A stretch of DNA of 64,000 nt from Streptomyces eurythermus. GTDB lineage: Bacteria > Actinomycetota > Actinomycetes > Streptomycetales > Streptomycetaceae. This document shows positions 19,801 through 26,911 of the stretch, piece after piece (within the stretch, counting starts at the first letter, position 1; the number at the start of each line of letters is the position of its first letter). Below the pieces are notes generated by a model. That model was given only the letters and a program-made list of their open reading frames with translations. It searched no databases and was not told the DNA's origin. The translations under genes were made by a program, and so were the position numbers. The stretch covers positions 1 through 64,000 of the forward strand of contig NZ_BMSK01000008.1 in the NCBI RefSeq assembly GCF_014649115.1. The letters run 5' to 3'.

Positions 19801-22625
19801 TGGACGCGCCCTCCCCGCACGTGGACTGGTCCACCGGCGCGGTGTCCCTGCTGACCGAGCCGGTCGCCTGGCCGGACACCGGCCGGCCGCGCCGGGCGGC
19901 GGTCTCCGCGTTCGGGATCAGCGGCACCAACGCCCACGTCATCCTCGAACACACGCCCGATCCGGCGCCCGCCGAGGCCCCGGCCGGACCGTCGCCGTCA
20001 CCGTCGTCGCCGGTGCCGATCCCGCTCTCCGCCCGGAGCGCGGCGGCGCTGCGCGCCCAGGCCCGGCTGCTGCGCGGCCACCTCGACGCCCACCCCGGGC
20101 AGAGCCTCGCCGACCTCGGCCACTCGCTGGCCACCGGCCGTGCCGCGCTGACCCACCGGGCGGTGCTCCTCGCGGAGGACCGGGCGGGTCTGGCCGCCGG
20201 CCTCGCCGCCCTCGAAGCCGGCCGGCCGGCCGCCGGCCTGCTGGACGGCCGGGTGGCCCCGACCGCTCCGGTGGCCTTCCTCTTCACCGGTCAGGGAAGC
20301 CAACGCCCGGGCATGGGACGGGAGTTGTACGAGTCGTTCGAGGTCTTCCGCACGTCCTTCGACGAGACCTGCGCGGCACTCGAAGCACGGCTCGGCCACC
20401 CGCTGCGGGAGGTGGTCCTCGCCCCGGCCGGCTCCACCGAGGCCGGCCTGCTCGACCGGACCGGCTACGCCCAGGCGGCGCTGTTCGCCGTGGAGGTCTC
20501 CCTCCACCGGCTGGTCGGGTCCCTGGGCGTGCTGCCGGACCTGGTGGCCGGCCACTCGGTCGGCGAACTGGCGGCCGCGCACGCCGCGGGCGTCTTCGAC
20601 CTGGACGACGCCGCGGCGCTGGTCGCCGCCCGCGCCCGGCTGATGCAGCAACTGCCGCCCGGCGGCGCGATGGTGGCCGTCGAGGCGGGCGAACAGGAGC
20701 TCGCGGAGCTGATCGCGGACCGGGCCGGGCAGGTGTCCGTCGCCGCGGTCAACGGACCCACCGCCACCGTGCTCTCGGGCGACGAGGACGCCGTCCTGGA
20801 ACTCGCCGCCCGACTGGCGCAACGGGGCCGGCGCACCAAGCGGCTGCGGGTCAGCCACGCGTTCCACTCCCCGCGCATGGACGACATGCTGGCGGAGTTC
20901 CGGGCCGAGGCCGAGCGGATCTCCTACCGCGCGCCCGACCTCCCCCTCGTCTCCAATGTGACCGGAGACCTGGCCGACCCGGCCGAACTGGCCACCCCGG
21001 ACTACTGGGTGCGGCACGTCCGCCACACGGTCCGCTTCGCCGATGGCGTCCGCGCCCTGGAACGGCAGGGCGCGCGCACCTTCGTCGAGCTCGGCCCGGA
21101 CGGCGTGCTGAGCGCGCTGGCCCGGGACTGCCTCGTCGCCCCCGGCGCGGCGCGGGCCGTCCCGCTGCTGCGCGCCGACCGTCCGGACCGCGCCGCGCTG
21201 ACCGCCGCGCTCGGCCGGCTGTACGTGCACGGGCTGCCGGTGGAACTGGACGGCCTGTGCGAGGGCGGCCGCCGGGTCGACCTGCCCGTCTACCCGTTCC
21301 AGGGCCGCGTCCACCGGCTGACCGCGACCCGCTCGCTGACCCGCTCCCCGTCGGCGCCCGCCACGACCGACGCCGCGCCGACGGCGGACCCGCTCGTCGA
21401 GGAGAAGCCGGACGAGGCCGAGACCGGGGCCGAAGCGCTGCGCCGACGGCTGCGCGAGACCCCGGTGGCCGCCCGGACCGATCTGCTGGCCGAGCTGGTC
21501 ACCGGCCAGCTCGCCGCTGTACTGGGAGAGGCGGAGGAAATGACCCGATCCGGCGAGGCTTTCAGCGAACGCGGACTGACCTCCCTCGGCATGGCCGAGC
21601 TGCGCAACCGGCTGCACGAGGCGACCGGGGTCCGGCTCGCCCCGTCCGCGATCACCGACCACCCGACTCCCGTCGCGCTGGCCGCCTACCTCGCCGCCCG
21701 GATCGTCGAGTCGCTGCCCGTCGACGAACTGCCCGTCGTACAGGTCCCGCCGGCCGACCGGCCTGCCGCCACCCCACCCGGGGCCGGGCCCGCCGGCTCC
21801 CCGCTGGTCACGCTCTTCCGGCAGGCGATCCTGGCCGGCCGGGCCGGTGAGGGGCTGCGGCTGCTCGCCGCCGCCGCCGGCCTGCGGGACCAGCCGGACG
21901 GGCCGCCCGCCGTCCCGCGCCGCGACCGTTTCGCCACCGGCCCCGCCGACGTGCCGCTGGTCTGCTTCCCCTCGCTGGTCGCACCCGCGCACGCCTACCA
22001 GTACGCCCGGTTCGCCGCCCCCTTCCGGGGCCGGCGCGAGCTGACCGTGGTCTCACCGTCCGGCTACGCCCCCGGCGAGACCCTGCCCGACACCCTCGCG
22101 GAACTCGTCGCGCAGCAGGTGGCGGCCGTACGCGCCGAACACGGCGACCGGCCGGTCGCGCTGCTCGGCTACTCCTCGGGAGGCTGGCTGGCGCAGGCCG
22201 TGGCCGAGGCGCTCGCGGAGGACGGCGGCGCGCCGTCCGCCGTGGTCCTGCTCGACACCCACCTGCCCGGCAGCGCGGGGCTCACCGCCCTGGAGTCGGC
22301 GATCTTCGGCGCCCTGGCCGACCGTGCCGACGTGGTCGAACTGACCACCGACACCGGGTTGAGCGCCATGGGCCGTCACTTCGAGCTGTTCCGCGGCTGG
22401 CGGCCGGCCCCGGTGGCGAGCCCGACCCTGCTCATCCGGGCGACCAGCCCCCTCGCCGGAACCCCGGAGGACCGACCGGCCCCCCTGGCGTCCTGGCCCC
22501 ACCGGCACCGAACCATCGACGTGCCGGGCGACCACTTGACCATCATCGGCGACTCCGCAGCCTCGACCGGCCATGCCGTCGAGACCTGGCTGTCCGGAGC
22601 GGAACGGGAGCAAGCGACACGATGA
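13836..22625 (+). CDS. Type I modular polyketide synthase, final two modules plus thioesterase (KS-AT-KR-ACP-KS-AT-ACP-TE)
   Basis: A 2,929-residue terminal PKS. The GTG at 13836 is preceded by GGGAGG and opens a docking helix (VSEPEQDKVVEYLRR). Module C: KS from residue 36 with TACSSS near 205; AT with GHSIG near 665 and SHAFH near 770 (malonyl); no DH; KR from about 1245 with LDD (B-type) and GNYAAAN; ACP serine near 1550 (LGLDSL). Module D: KS from 1613 with DTACSSG instead of SSS and FGIGAREA instead of FGISPREA; AT with GHSVG near 2240 and SHAFH near 2340 (malonyl); no reductive domains; an unusual ACP reading GLTSLG near 2580. The C-terminal type I thioesterase has GYSSGG from residue 2778, Asp in LLDTH and His in GDHLT. 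The chain should leave as a beta-keto, delta-hydroxy acid, either cyclised or hydrolysed. The stop overlaps the P450 start by 4 bp. Confidence 0.97.
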   Translation: MSEPEQDKVVEYLRRVTADLKRSRQRVRELEDREHEPIAIIGMACRYPGGVRSPEDLWRLVAEGGDAMSEFPVDRGWPADLHHPDPDHPGTTYARAGGFLHRAGEFDAGFFGISPREALAMDPQQRQLLETAWTVAESAGIDPLTLSGSDTGVFVGAMYQNYALRNGEVPEEVEGYLISGSADSVVSGRVSYALGLVGPAVTVDTACSSSLVALHLAAQALRNGECSLAMAGGVTVMSTPTLFLEFSRQRGLSADGRCKSFAAAADGTGWSEGVGLVLLERLSDARRNGHRVLAVVRGSAVNQDGASNGLTAPNGPSQRRVIRRALANARLTPLDVDAVEAHGTGTRLGDPIEAEALLATYGRDRPSGRPLRLGSVKSNLGHTQAAAGVAGVIKMVLALRHGLLPKTLHVDAPSPDVDWDSGGVELLTEPMAWPETGRPRRAAVSAFGISGTNAHVVLEQAPEPAPGEAPEPSGRARGATAGGVVPWVVSARGAEALRTQAGRLAEFLAAGPGPDPVDVAWSLVTTRAALEDRAVVLGGDPEQLLAGLRAVAAGAEHPAVVRATGPAGAGRGVAFLFTGQGSQRAGMGAELAEAYPVFAAALDEVCAELDPLLGVSLREAITTGTAADGRSLDRTDLTQPALFAVQVALVRLAESWGIRPAAVAGHSIGELTAAYVAGVWSLPDACAVVAARGRLMQALPPGGAMLAVQADRERVAAWVAEQAPGVDGELAIAAVNGPSSVVVSGRARAVEAVGRAAREAGCRTKALTVSHAFHSPLMRPMLDAFAEVLATVATRPPVLPGVAAVTGQWSDGDSWGSSAYWAEQVCAPVRFADVAATLLADGFDTCLEAGPDGVLSALVTETAEHLGAARRTGSPEAADGSPKGSADAGRPRAPLAVPLLRRGRPERAAALAAAAALFTAGAPVDWAGLLQAGPDDRPAPVELPTYTFRTDRYWLPAEAEEAEGASGAERADGTDGAGAADAEFWRLVERGDLDGLTDALRVTEDVPLSRALPALSTWHRSRRADEQAAQWLYRTRWQRLPAVPAVVPGRWLVVVPDAPGEQAWSTAVVEALRGHVEPVVVPVGARATLADRLGAVLAEGPRPAGLLCLAGVDERPEPGHPEVTRGLADTLAVLQAAPGLGLPVWTATREAVAATPHDGPAGFAQAPVWGLGQAARLEQPQCWGGLVDLPAEPDGTTGALLAAVLSGTARPGGEDQAAIRRAAVHVRRLVRYRPAAPSSGWRPSGTVLVAGGTGALGAEVARWLAREGAGHLVLTSRRGPDAPGAADLAAELTALGAEVTVAACDAADGEALAALLDTLPAPLTAVVHAAGVLDDGVLSALTPARLAEVARAKAVAALNLHRLTLGAELSAFVLFSSIAGTLGSAGQGNYAAANAFLDALAEHRVRNGLPATSIAWGPWAGAGMAAGEGVREKLARLAVEPMAARPALAALRTAVGSGAAGVVVADVRWARLVAGGPPPPLLAELPEARPAPGAPATGAPAPAQARLADLPPGQLDRALRELVTEKAAQALGHQDTSAFAADTSFRALGLDSLTAVELRNALAGALGVALPPTLAFDHPTPQALAAHLRTLLRPAPVPAPGRDLPDGEGRTAEDPIAIVSMDCRFPGGVTGPDEFWELLAAGRDTVTGFPTDRGWDLTALYHPDPDHPGTSYTRHGAFLDAPDRFDAAFFGIGAREAAAMDPQQRLLLEISWRAVERAGVDPLSLRGSRTGVFIGTNGQDYLSFVDGIPDGLAGYLGTGNAASVLSGRIAYTLGLHGPALSVDTACSSGLVALHLAANSLRTGECSLALVGAATVMSSPGVFVDFSRQRGLAEDGRCKAFAAAADGTGWGEGAGVLLLERLSDARRNGHPVLAVLRGTAVNQDGASNGLTAPNGPAQQRVIGAALEAAGLAPDEVDAVEAHGTGTTLGDPIEAQALLATYGQGRPADRPLHLGSVKSNIGHTQAAAGLAGLIKMVLALRHGLLPRTLHVDAPSPHVDWSTGAVSLLTEPVAWPDTGRPRRAAVSAFGISGTNAHVILEHTPDPAPAEAPAGPSPSPSSPVPIPLSARSAAALRAQARLLRGHLDAHPGQSLADLGHSLATGRAALTHRAVLLAEDRAGLAAGLAALEAGRPAAGLLDGRVAPTAPVAFLFTGQGSQRPGMGRELYESFEVFRTSFDETCAALEARLGHPLREVVLAPAGSTEAGLLDRTGYAQAALFAVEVSLHRLVGSLGVLPDLVAGHSVGELAAAHAAGVFDLDDAAALVAARARLMQQLPPGGAMVAVEAGEQELAELIADRAGQVSVAAVNGPTATVLSGDEDAVLELAARLAQRGRRTKRLRVSHAFHSPRMDDMLAEFRAEAERISYRAPDLPLVSNVTGDLADPAELATPDYWVRHVRHTVRFADGVRALERQGARTFVELGPDGVLSALARDCLVAPGAARAVPLLRADRPDRAALTAALGRLYVHGLPVELDGLCEGGRRVDLPVYPFQGRVHRLTATRSLTRSPSAPATTDAAPTADPLVEEKPDEAETGAEALRRRLRETPVAARTDLLAELVTGQLAAVLGEAEEMTRSGEAFSERGLTSLGMAELRNRLHEATGVRLAPSAITDHPTPVALAAYLAARIVESLPVDELPVVQVPPADRPAATPPGAGPAGSPLVTLFRQAILAGRAGEGLRLLAAAAGLRDQPDGPPAVPRRDRFATGPADVPLVCFPSLVAPAHAYQYARFAAPFRGRRELTVVSPSGYAPGETLPDTLAELVAQQVAAVRAEHGDRPVALLGYSSGGWLAQAVAEALAEDGGAPSAVVLLDTHLPGSAGLTALESAIFGALADRADVVELTTDTGLSAMGRHFELFRGWRPAPVASPTLLIRATSPLAGTPEDRPAPLASWPHRHRTIDVPGDHLTIIGDSAASTGHAVETWLSGAEREQATR

Positions 22626-23866
22626 CCAGCGGACCCACCCCTGCCGACTCCCCGGCCGTCACCGCGCCGGAGACGGTCTTCGGACCGGCCTTCCTGCAGA
22701 ACCCCTACCCCGCCTACGACGTCCTGCGCACCGAGGCGCCGGTCGGCCGCCACGTGGTGAAGACCCTCGCCTCCGAGGTCAACGCCTGGGTGGTGACCCG
22801 GCACGAGGACGTCCGGGCGCTGCTGGCCGACCCGTCGCTCTCCAAGGACGCGCTCGGCCTGCCGCGGATCATCGAGCGCCACGCCCCGCAACCCGACGGC
22901 TCGACCGGCGGCCACCCGCGCAGCATGCTGTTCAGCGATCCGCCGGACCACACCCGGCTGCGCCGCATCGTCTCCAAGGCGTTCACCATGCGCCGGGTCG
23001 AGCGGATGCGGCCGTGGATCGAACAGCTCGCCGACGACCTCGTCGACGAGATCGTGCCCGGCGCCGAGTTCGACCTGATGGAGCAGATCGCGCTGGCGTT
23101 CCCGATCTACGTGATCGGCGCCCTGCTCGGCGTCCCGGCGGCCGACTTCGCGGACCTGCGCCGCTGGAACGGCGTGCTCTCCAGCGTCGAGGCCGGCGCC
23201 GCCGAGAAGCGGGAGGCGATCGAGCTGTCCTACGCCCACCTGGAGTCGGTGGTGGCCGCCAAGCGCCGCGCTCCCGCCGACGACCTGGTGAGCGCGCTCA
23301 TCGAGGCCGAGGAGGACGGTGACCGGCTGGACGGCGGCGAACTGATCTCCAGCCTCTTCCTGCTGATGAACGCCGGCTACGAGACGACCGCCAACCTGAT
23401 CGGCAGCGGGGTGCTCGCCCTGATCCAGCACCCCGACCAGCACCGCCGACTGCGCGAGGACCCGGCCCTGCTCCCCGGCGCGGTCGAGGAACTCCTGCGC
23501 TACGAAAGCCCGTTGAACCTCGCCACCATCCGGTACACCACCCGGCCGGTCCAGGTCGGCGAGGCGCTCATCCCGGCGGACGAGATCGTCTTCGTCTCGC
23601 TCTGCGCCGCCAACCGGGACCCGGCCGTCTTCGACCGGCCGCACGCGCTGGACGTCGGCCGGAAGAAGAACCAGCACCTCTCCTTCGGCCACGGCATCCA
23701 CCACTGCATCGGCGCGCCGCTGGCCCGCCTCGAAGGGGAGGTCCTGTTCGGCCGGCTGCTCGGCCGCTTCCGGCGCTGGGAGCTGGCCGTCCCGGCCGAG
23801 CACCTGGTGTGGCGGCACAGCCTCCAGTTCCGCGGACTGGCGAGCCTGCCGGTCCGGATGTCCTGA
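22622..23866 (+). CDS. Cytochrome P450 monooxygenase
   Basis: A 414-residue soluble bacterial P450. It has the I-helix oxygen-activation motif as AGYETT (most relatives have AGHETT), ExxR as EELLR, and the haem loop FGHGIHHCIGAPLARLE with the cysteine ligand. Its ATG at 22622 overlaps the TGA of the terminal PKS gene, so it is probably translationally coupled and acts on the released polyketide, by hydroxylation, epoxidation or further oxidation. The following SDR and alcohol dehydrogenase could oxidise an alcohol it installs. It needs ferredoxin and ferredoxin reductase; neither is seen nearby. The site of oxidation cannot be read from the sequence. Confidence 0.96.
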   Translation: MTSGPTPADSPAVTAPETVFGPAFLQNPYPAYDVLRTEAPVGRHVVKTLASEVNAWVVTRHEDVRALLADPSLSKDALGLPRIIERHAPQPDGSTGGHPRSMLFSDPPDHTRLRRIVSKAFTMRRVERMRPWIEQLADDLVDEIVPGAEFDLMEQIALAFPIYVIGALLGVPAADFADLRRWNGVLSSVEAGAAEKREAIELSYAHLESVVAAKRRAPADDLVSALIEAEEDGDRLDGGELISSLFLLMNAGYETTANLIGSGVLALIQHPDQHRRLREDPALLPGAVEELLRYESPLNLATIRYTTRPVQVGEALIPADEIVFVSLCAANRDPAVFDRPHALDVGRKKNQHLSFGHGIHHCIGAPLARLEGEVLFGRLLGRFRRWELAVPAEHLVWRHSLQFRGLASLPVRMS

Positions 23867-23923
23867 ACCCCGCACCGGCCCGGTGCGGCAACTCCGTACG
23901 ACTCCAAGGGAGATGAACCACTC

Positions 23924-24310
23924 ATGACCGACAACACGGGAACCGCCGCAGCGGTGGGCGAGGGCGTGGTCGCCGCCTTCTTCGACGCCTGCGCCCGGGA
24001 CGCCTTCGACGAGGCGGTCGCCTGCTTCGCCGAGGACGGTGTCTGGATCATGGCCGAGGGGCCCGAGCCCGGCACCACCTACCGGCGGGACCAGATCCGG
24101 GACTTCCTGGTCGACCTGGTCAAGAAGCGCGAGGAACTCGCCGACCAGGGGATCGGCCTGGTCTTCGAGCCCGCGGTGGTGGTCGGCGACCGCCAGATCA
24201 TCGAGTTCACGCTGCGCAACGGCGACGGCGAGGTGATCGACCGTGGCGTGGACCTCTTCACGCTGAAGGACGGCCTGATCCTCGTCAAGGACGTCTTCCG
24301 CAAGGCATGA
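23924..24310 (+). CDS. NTF2/SnoaL-like small protein of the polyketide cassette
   Basis: A 128-residue protein with the alpha-plus-beta cone pattern of the NTF2-like superfamily: an N-terminal helix (AVGEGVVAAFFDACARDAF), a FAEDG turn, and a C-terminal sheet ending VDLFTLKDGLILVKDVF. NTF2-fold proteins in polyketide clusters include aldol cyclases, pyran-forming enzymes, isomerases and dehydratases. No single catalytic residue pattern can be assigned by eye, so the reaction is open. The gene lies 57 bp after the P450 with AGGGAGA before the ATG, and directly upstream of a second small cyclase-like gene. The two may act in sequence on the polyene or beta-keto end of the chain. Confidence 0.85.
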   Translation: MTDNTGTAAAVGEGVVAAFFDACARDAFDEAVACFAEDGVWIMAEGPEPGTTYRRDQIRDFLVDLVKKREELADQGIGLVFEPAVVVGDRQIIEFTLRNGDGEVIDRGVDLFTLKDGLILVKDVFRKA

Positions 24311-24362
24311 CCCCCCCGACATCCGCGTCCCCGACATCCGTGTACAGACAAGGAGTTCGTCC

Positions 24363-24764
24363 GTGTTCGAGAACCTCAGTGAGCACCTGACCACCTTCGC
24401 CAACGACATCGACTTCGAGGAGCCGAAGCCCGGCCAGAGCGGCACCTACGAGTCGGAGCTGCGCGACCCGTCCGGCACCGCGATCGGCACCGTCGAGGGC
24501 TCCTACCGGATCGTCACCCGGCGGGAGAGCGACGGCGTCCTGCTCGCCTGCATCAACGAGAAGATCGCGCTCACCGACGGCGTCGTGCACGTCGAAGCCT
24601 GGGCGCGCTTCGAGAACCTGATCTCGGGGGAGTGGCTCTACTGCCCGGCCGTCGGGGTGAGCGGACGCTACGCCGGCCGCACCGGGTTCCGGCAGTGGCG
24701 CCCGGTGGAGCTGGGCAAGACCGCCGAGGCCAAGCTGGTCTTCTTCACCACCCAGCTCTCCTGA
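24363..24764 (+). CDS. AbyU/PyrI4-like small beta-barrel cyclase (putative pericyclase)
   Basis: A 133-residue protein starting at GTG 24363 with AAGGAG 8 nt upstream. It lacks a signal peptide and reads as alternating beta strands. The segment GVSGRYAGRTGFRQWRP near residues 98-114 and the preceding DGVVHVEAWARFENL match, as I remember them, the small barrel enzymes of the AbyU, PyrI4, VstJ and Tsn15 group (fold related to allene oxide cyclase). These catalyse Diels-Alder or hetero-Diels-Alder closures in spirotetronate and tetronate pathways. Here the PKS ends in a thioesterase and no tetronate genes are visible, so the substrate would be of a different class, perhaps the PKS-derived polyene. 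Family membership is inferred from motif memory; the reaction is a hypothesis. Confidence 0.75.
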   Translation: MFENLSEHLTTFANDIDFEEPKPGQSGTYESELRDPSGTAIGTVEGSYRIVTRRESDGVLLACINEKIALTDGVVHVEAWARFENLISGEWLYCPAVGVSGRYAGRTGFRQWRPVELGKTAEAKLVFFTTQLS

Positions 24765-24772
24765 CCGGGCCC

Positions 24773-25594
24773 ATGAGCGGGATACTTCCGGAGACGACCG
24801 GCGCCGCGCGGTTCGCGGGCCGGGTCGTGCTGATCACCGGCGGGGGCGGCGGAATCGGTTCCGCCGCCGCCCGGCGGTTCACCGCCCGGGGCGCCCGGGT
24901 CGTGCTGGCCGACATCGACCGGGCCCGCGGCGATGCCGTCGCCCGGGAGACCGGTGCGCTGTTCGTGCCGACGGACACGTCCGACCTGGCCGACAACGAG
25001 AAGTTGGTGCGCGCCGCCGTCGAGCGGTTCGGCGGCGTGGACGTGGTCTGGCTCAACGCCGGTGTGCTGGCCGGGAGTTCGATCGGCGACGGGTTCGACG
25101 GCGAGGCCTACCGGCGGCTGTTCGCCAGCAACGTCGACTCGGTGGTGTACGGGGTGCAGGCGGCCCTGCCGGCACTGCGCGAGCGCGGCGGTGGCTCGAT
25201 CGTGGTCACCGCCAGCACCACCGGGCTCCGCCCGTCGCCCGAGGTGTTCTACTCGGCCTCCAAACACGCGGTGGTCGGCCTGGTCCGCTCGCTGGGGCCC
25301 GTGCTGGCCGGGGACGGGATCACCGTCAATGTCCTGTGCCCGGGTGCGGTCGACACCCCGCTGGTCGCCGAACGCCTCGCCGCCTGGCGGGCCGCCGGCG
25401 TCGCGGTGGCCACCCCGGACCAGGTGGTCGACGCGATGGAGGAGGTCGTCCGGGACGGAAGGACCGGCCAGGCCTGGGTGGTCGGACCCGACACCGGCGT
25501 CACCCCGTTCGCGTTCGCCGACCTGGTCGTCGCCGGCGAGCACCGGCTGCGCTTCGCCGACGGGAAGGTCAGCAGCGTCCCCGACGGCGACTGA
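24773..25594 (+). CDS. Short-chain dehydrogenase/reductase of the polyketide cassette
   Basis: A 273-residue classical SDR. The nucleotide-binding motif is TGGGGGIG near residues 22-29; ADID at the end of beta strand 2 suggests NAD(H) preference. LNAG, a serine in TAST, and YSASK give the catalytic set. The start is ATG 24773, 8 bp after the stop of the barrel gene, so they are in one operon. Likely role: oxidation or reduction of a hydroxyl or ketone on the released polyketide. The C-terminal 40 residues (DTGVTPFAFADLVVAGEHR) extend past the usual fold end, as in SDRs that close over a large substrate. Confidence 0.93.
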   Translation: MSGILPETTGAARFAGRVVLITGGGGGIGSAAARRFTARGARVVLADIDRARGDAVARETGALFVPTDTSDLADNEKLVRAAVERFGGVDVVWLNAGVLAGSSIGDGFDGEAYRRLFASNVDSVVYGVQAALPALRERGGGSIVVTASTTGLRPSPEVFYSASKHAVVGLVRSLGPVLAGDGITVNVLCPGAVDTPLVAERLAAWRAAGVAVATPDQVVDAMEEVVRDGRTGQAWVVGPDTGVTPFAFADLVVAGEHRLRFADGKVSSVPDGD

Positions 25595-25677
25595 CCGGAC
25601 CCGCCCGCGTCACCGGAACGGGACCGGTGACGCGGGACCCCCTGTCACCGTCCCGTCCGACCTCCGAGGAGTACCGC

Positions 25678-26790
25678 ATGCTCTCCGTCAAGGCCGCCGT
25701 CGCCCGCAGCAAGGGCGGCCCGTTCTCCGTCGAGGACGTGCTGCTGGCGCCGCCCAGGGCCGATGAGGTACTGGTCCGGCTGGTTGCCACCGGCCTGTGC
25801 CACACCGACCTGCTGGCCCTGGACCAGATCCTCCCGCCCGGGCTGCCCGCCGTGCTCGGCCATGAGGGCAGCGGCGTGGTCCAGGCCGTGGGCGAGGCGG
25901 TGACCACGCTCGCCCCGGGCGACCCGGTGGTGCTGGCCCCGATGAGCTGCGGCTCGTGCCGACCGTGCCTCACCGGCCACCCCATGCACTGCGCCTCGTT
26001 CCTGCCGCTCAACCTGCGCGGCCGGCGGGCGGACGGGTCGACCGCCTACCGGGACGCGGCGGGCGCCGAGATCAGTGGGCACTTCTTCGGCCAGTCCTCC
26101 TTCGCCGACCATGTCGTCGCCCACCAGCGCAGCGTGGTGAAGGTGCGCGCCGACGCCCCGCTCGAGCTGCTCGGCCCGCTGGGGTGCGGCCTGCAGACCG
26201 GCGCGGGCGCCGTGCTCGGGGTGTTCGCCGCACCGCCCGGCAGCAGCCTCGTGGTGTTCGGCGCCGGGCCGGTCGGACTGGCCGCCGTGATGGCCGCCCG
26301 GATCGCCGGCTGCACCCGGATCATCGCGGTCGACCTGCACCGCGGCCGACTCGACCTGGCGCTCGAACTCGGCGCCACCGACGTCCTCGACGGCGGTCAG
26401 GACGCGGTGGCCGCCGCCGTGGTCGAACTCAGCGGCGGCGGCGTCGACTTCGCTCTCGACGCCGTCGGCCTCCCGCAGACCGCCCGGGCGGCCGTCGAGT
26501 CCCTCACGACCGGCGGCACGGCCGGCATCGTCGGCTCGGCCGGCACCGGCCAGGACCTGTCCGTCGGGCTGGTCCAGATGCTGGGCCGCACGGTGAAGGG
26601 CATCCTCCAGGGAGACAGCGTTCCCGCCCTGCTCATCCCCCGGCTGCTGGACTTCTTCATGGCGGGCCGGTTCCCGCTGGACAAGCTGATCCGCCCGTAC
26701 CCCCTCGCCGACATCAACCAGGCGGTCGCCGACGCGACCGGCGGAACCGCCGTCAAACCGCTCTTGCTGCACCACCACTCGGGAGGCTGA
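25678..26790 (+). CDS. Zinc-dependent alcohol dehydrogenase (MDR, aryl/benzyl-alcohol type) of the polyketide cassette
   Basis: A 370-residue zinc MDR enzyme. Catalytic zinc ligands lie in GLCHTD and GHEGSG with a later Cys (LGCGLQTG). The structural zinc Cys cluster is CGSCRPCLTGHPMHC. The Rossmann motif is GAGPVGLAA, followed by AVDLH, which suggests NAD. GAGGAG stands 6 nt before the ATG at 25678. The overall layout resembles aryl-alcohol dehydrogenases that oxidise allylic or benzylic alcohols. It is the last gene before a strong hairpin, so it closes the polyketide operon. Likely role: oxidising an alcohol made by the PKS or P450 to an aldehyde or ketone; the substrate is not known. Confidence 0.93.
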   Translation: MLSVKAAVARSKGGPFSVEDVLLAPPRADEVLVRLVATGLCHTDLLALDQILPPGLPAVLGHEGSGVVQAVGEAVTTLAPGDPVVLAPMSCGSCRPCLTGHPMHCASFLPLNLRGRRADGSTAYRDAAGAEISGHFFGQSSFADHVVAHQRSVVKVRADAPLELLGPLGCGLQTGAGAVLGVFAAPPGSSLVVFGAGPVGLAAVMAARIAGCTRIIAVDLHRGRLDLALELGATDVLDGGQDAVAAAVVELSGGGVDFALDAVGLPQTARAAVESLTTGGTAGIVGSAGTGQDLSVGLVQMLGRTVKGILQGDSVPALLIPRLLDFFMAGRFPLDKLIRPYPLADINQAVADATGGTAVKPLLLHHHSGG

Positions 26791-26795
26791 CCGGG

Positions 26796-26833
26796 AAGGC
26801 CGTCGGCCGGGAGAGATCCCGGCCGACGGCCTT
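26796..26833 (+). terminator. Rho-independent-type hairpin closing the polyketide operon
   Basis: Perfect 16-bp stem AAGGCCGTCGGCCGGG / CCCGGCCGACGGCCTT with a 6-nt loop, starting 6 bp after the stop of the last tailoring gene. There is no T-run, which is usual for Streptomyces terminators. Confidence 0.88.
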
Positions 26834-26860
26834 GTGCGAGGTGGGGCCTTCGCCACCCCG

Positions 26861-26897
26861 GTGGCCTCCGGGGTGAGTGGGGCACCCCGGAGACCAC
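26861..26897 (-). terminator. Hairpin after the beta-propeller gene
   Basis: A 15-bp stem with one mismatch: GTGGCCTCCGGGGTG (26861-26875) against CACCCCGGAGACCAC (26883-26897), loop of 7. It lies just beyond the stop of the minus-strand gene at 26912. Together with the hairpin at 26796 it insulates the two convergent units. Confidence 0.75.
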
Positions 26898-26911
26898 GGC
26901 CTGAGAGGGCG

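Noticed and set aside
22622..26790. Calling the cluster a spirotetronate pathway because of the AbyU-like protein
   Set aside because: The PKS ends in a type I TE, and no FabH-like ligase, glyceryl-ACP or acyltransferase genes for tetronate formation are visible. Upstream sequence is outside the window.
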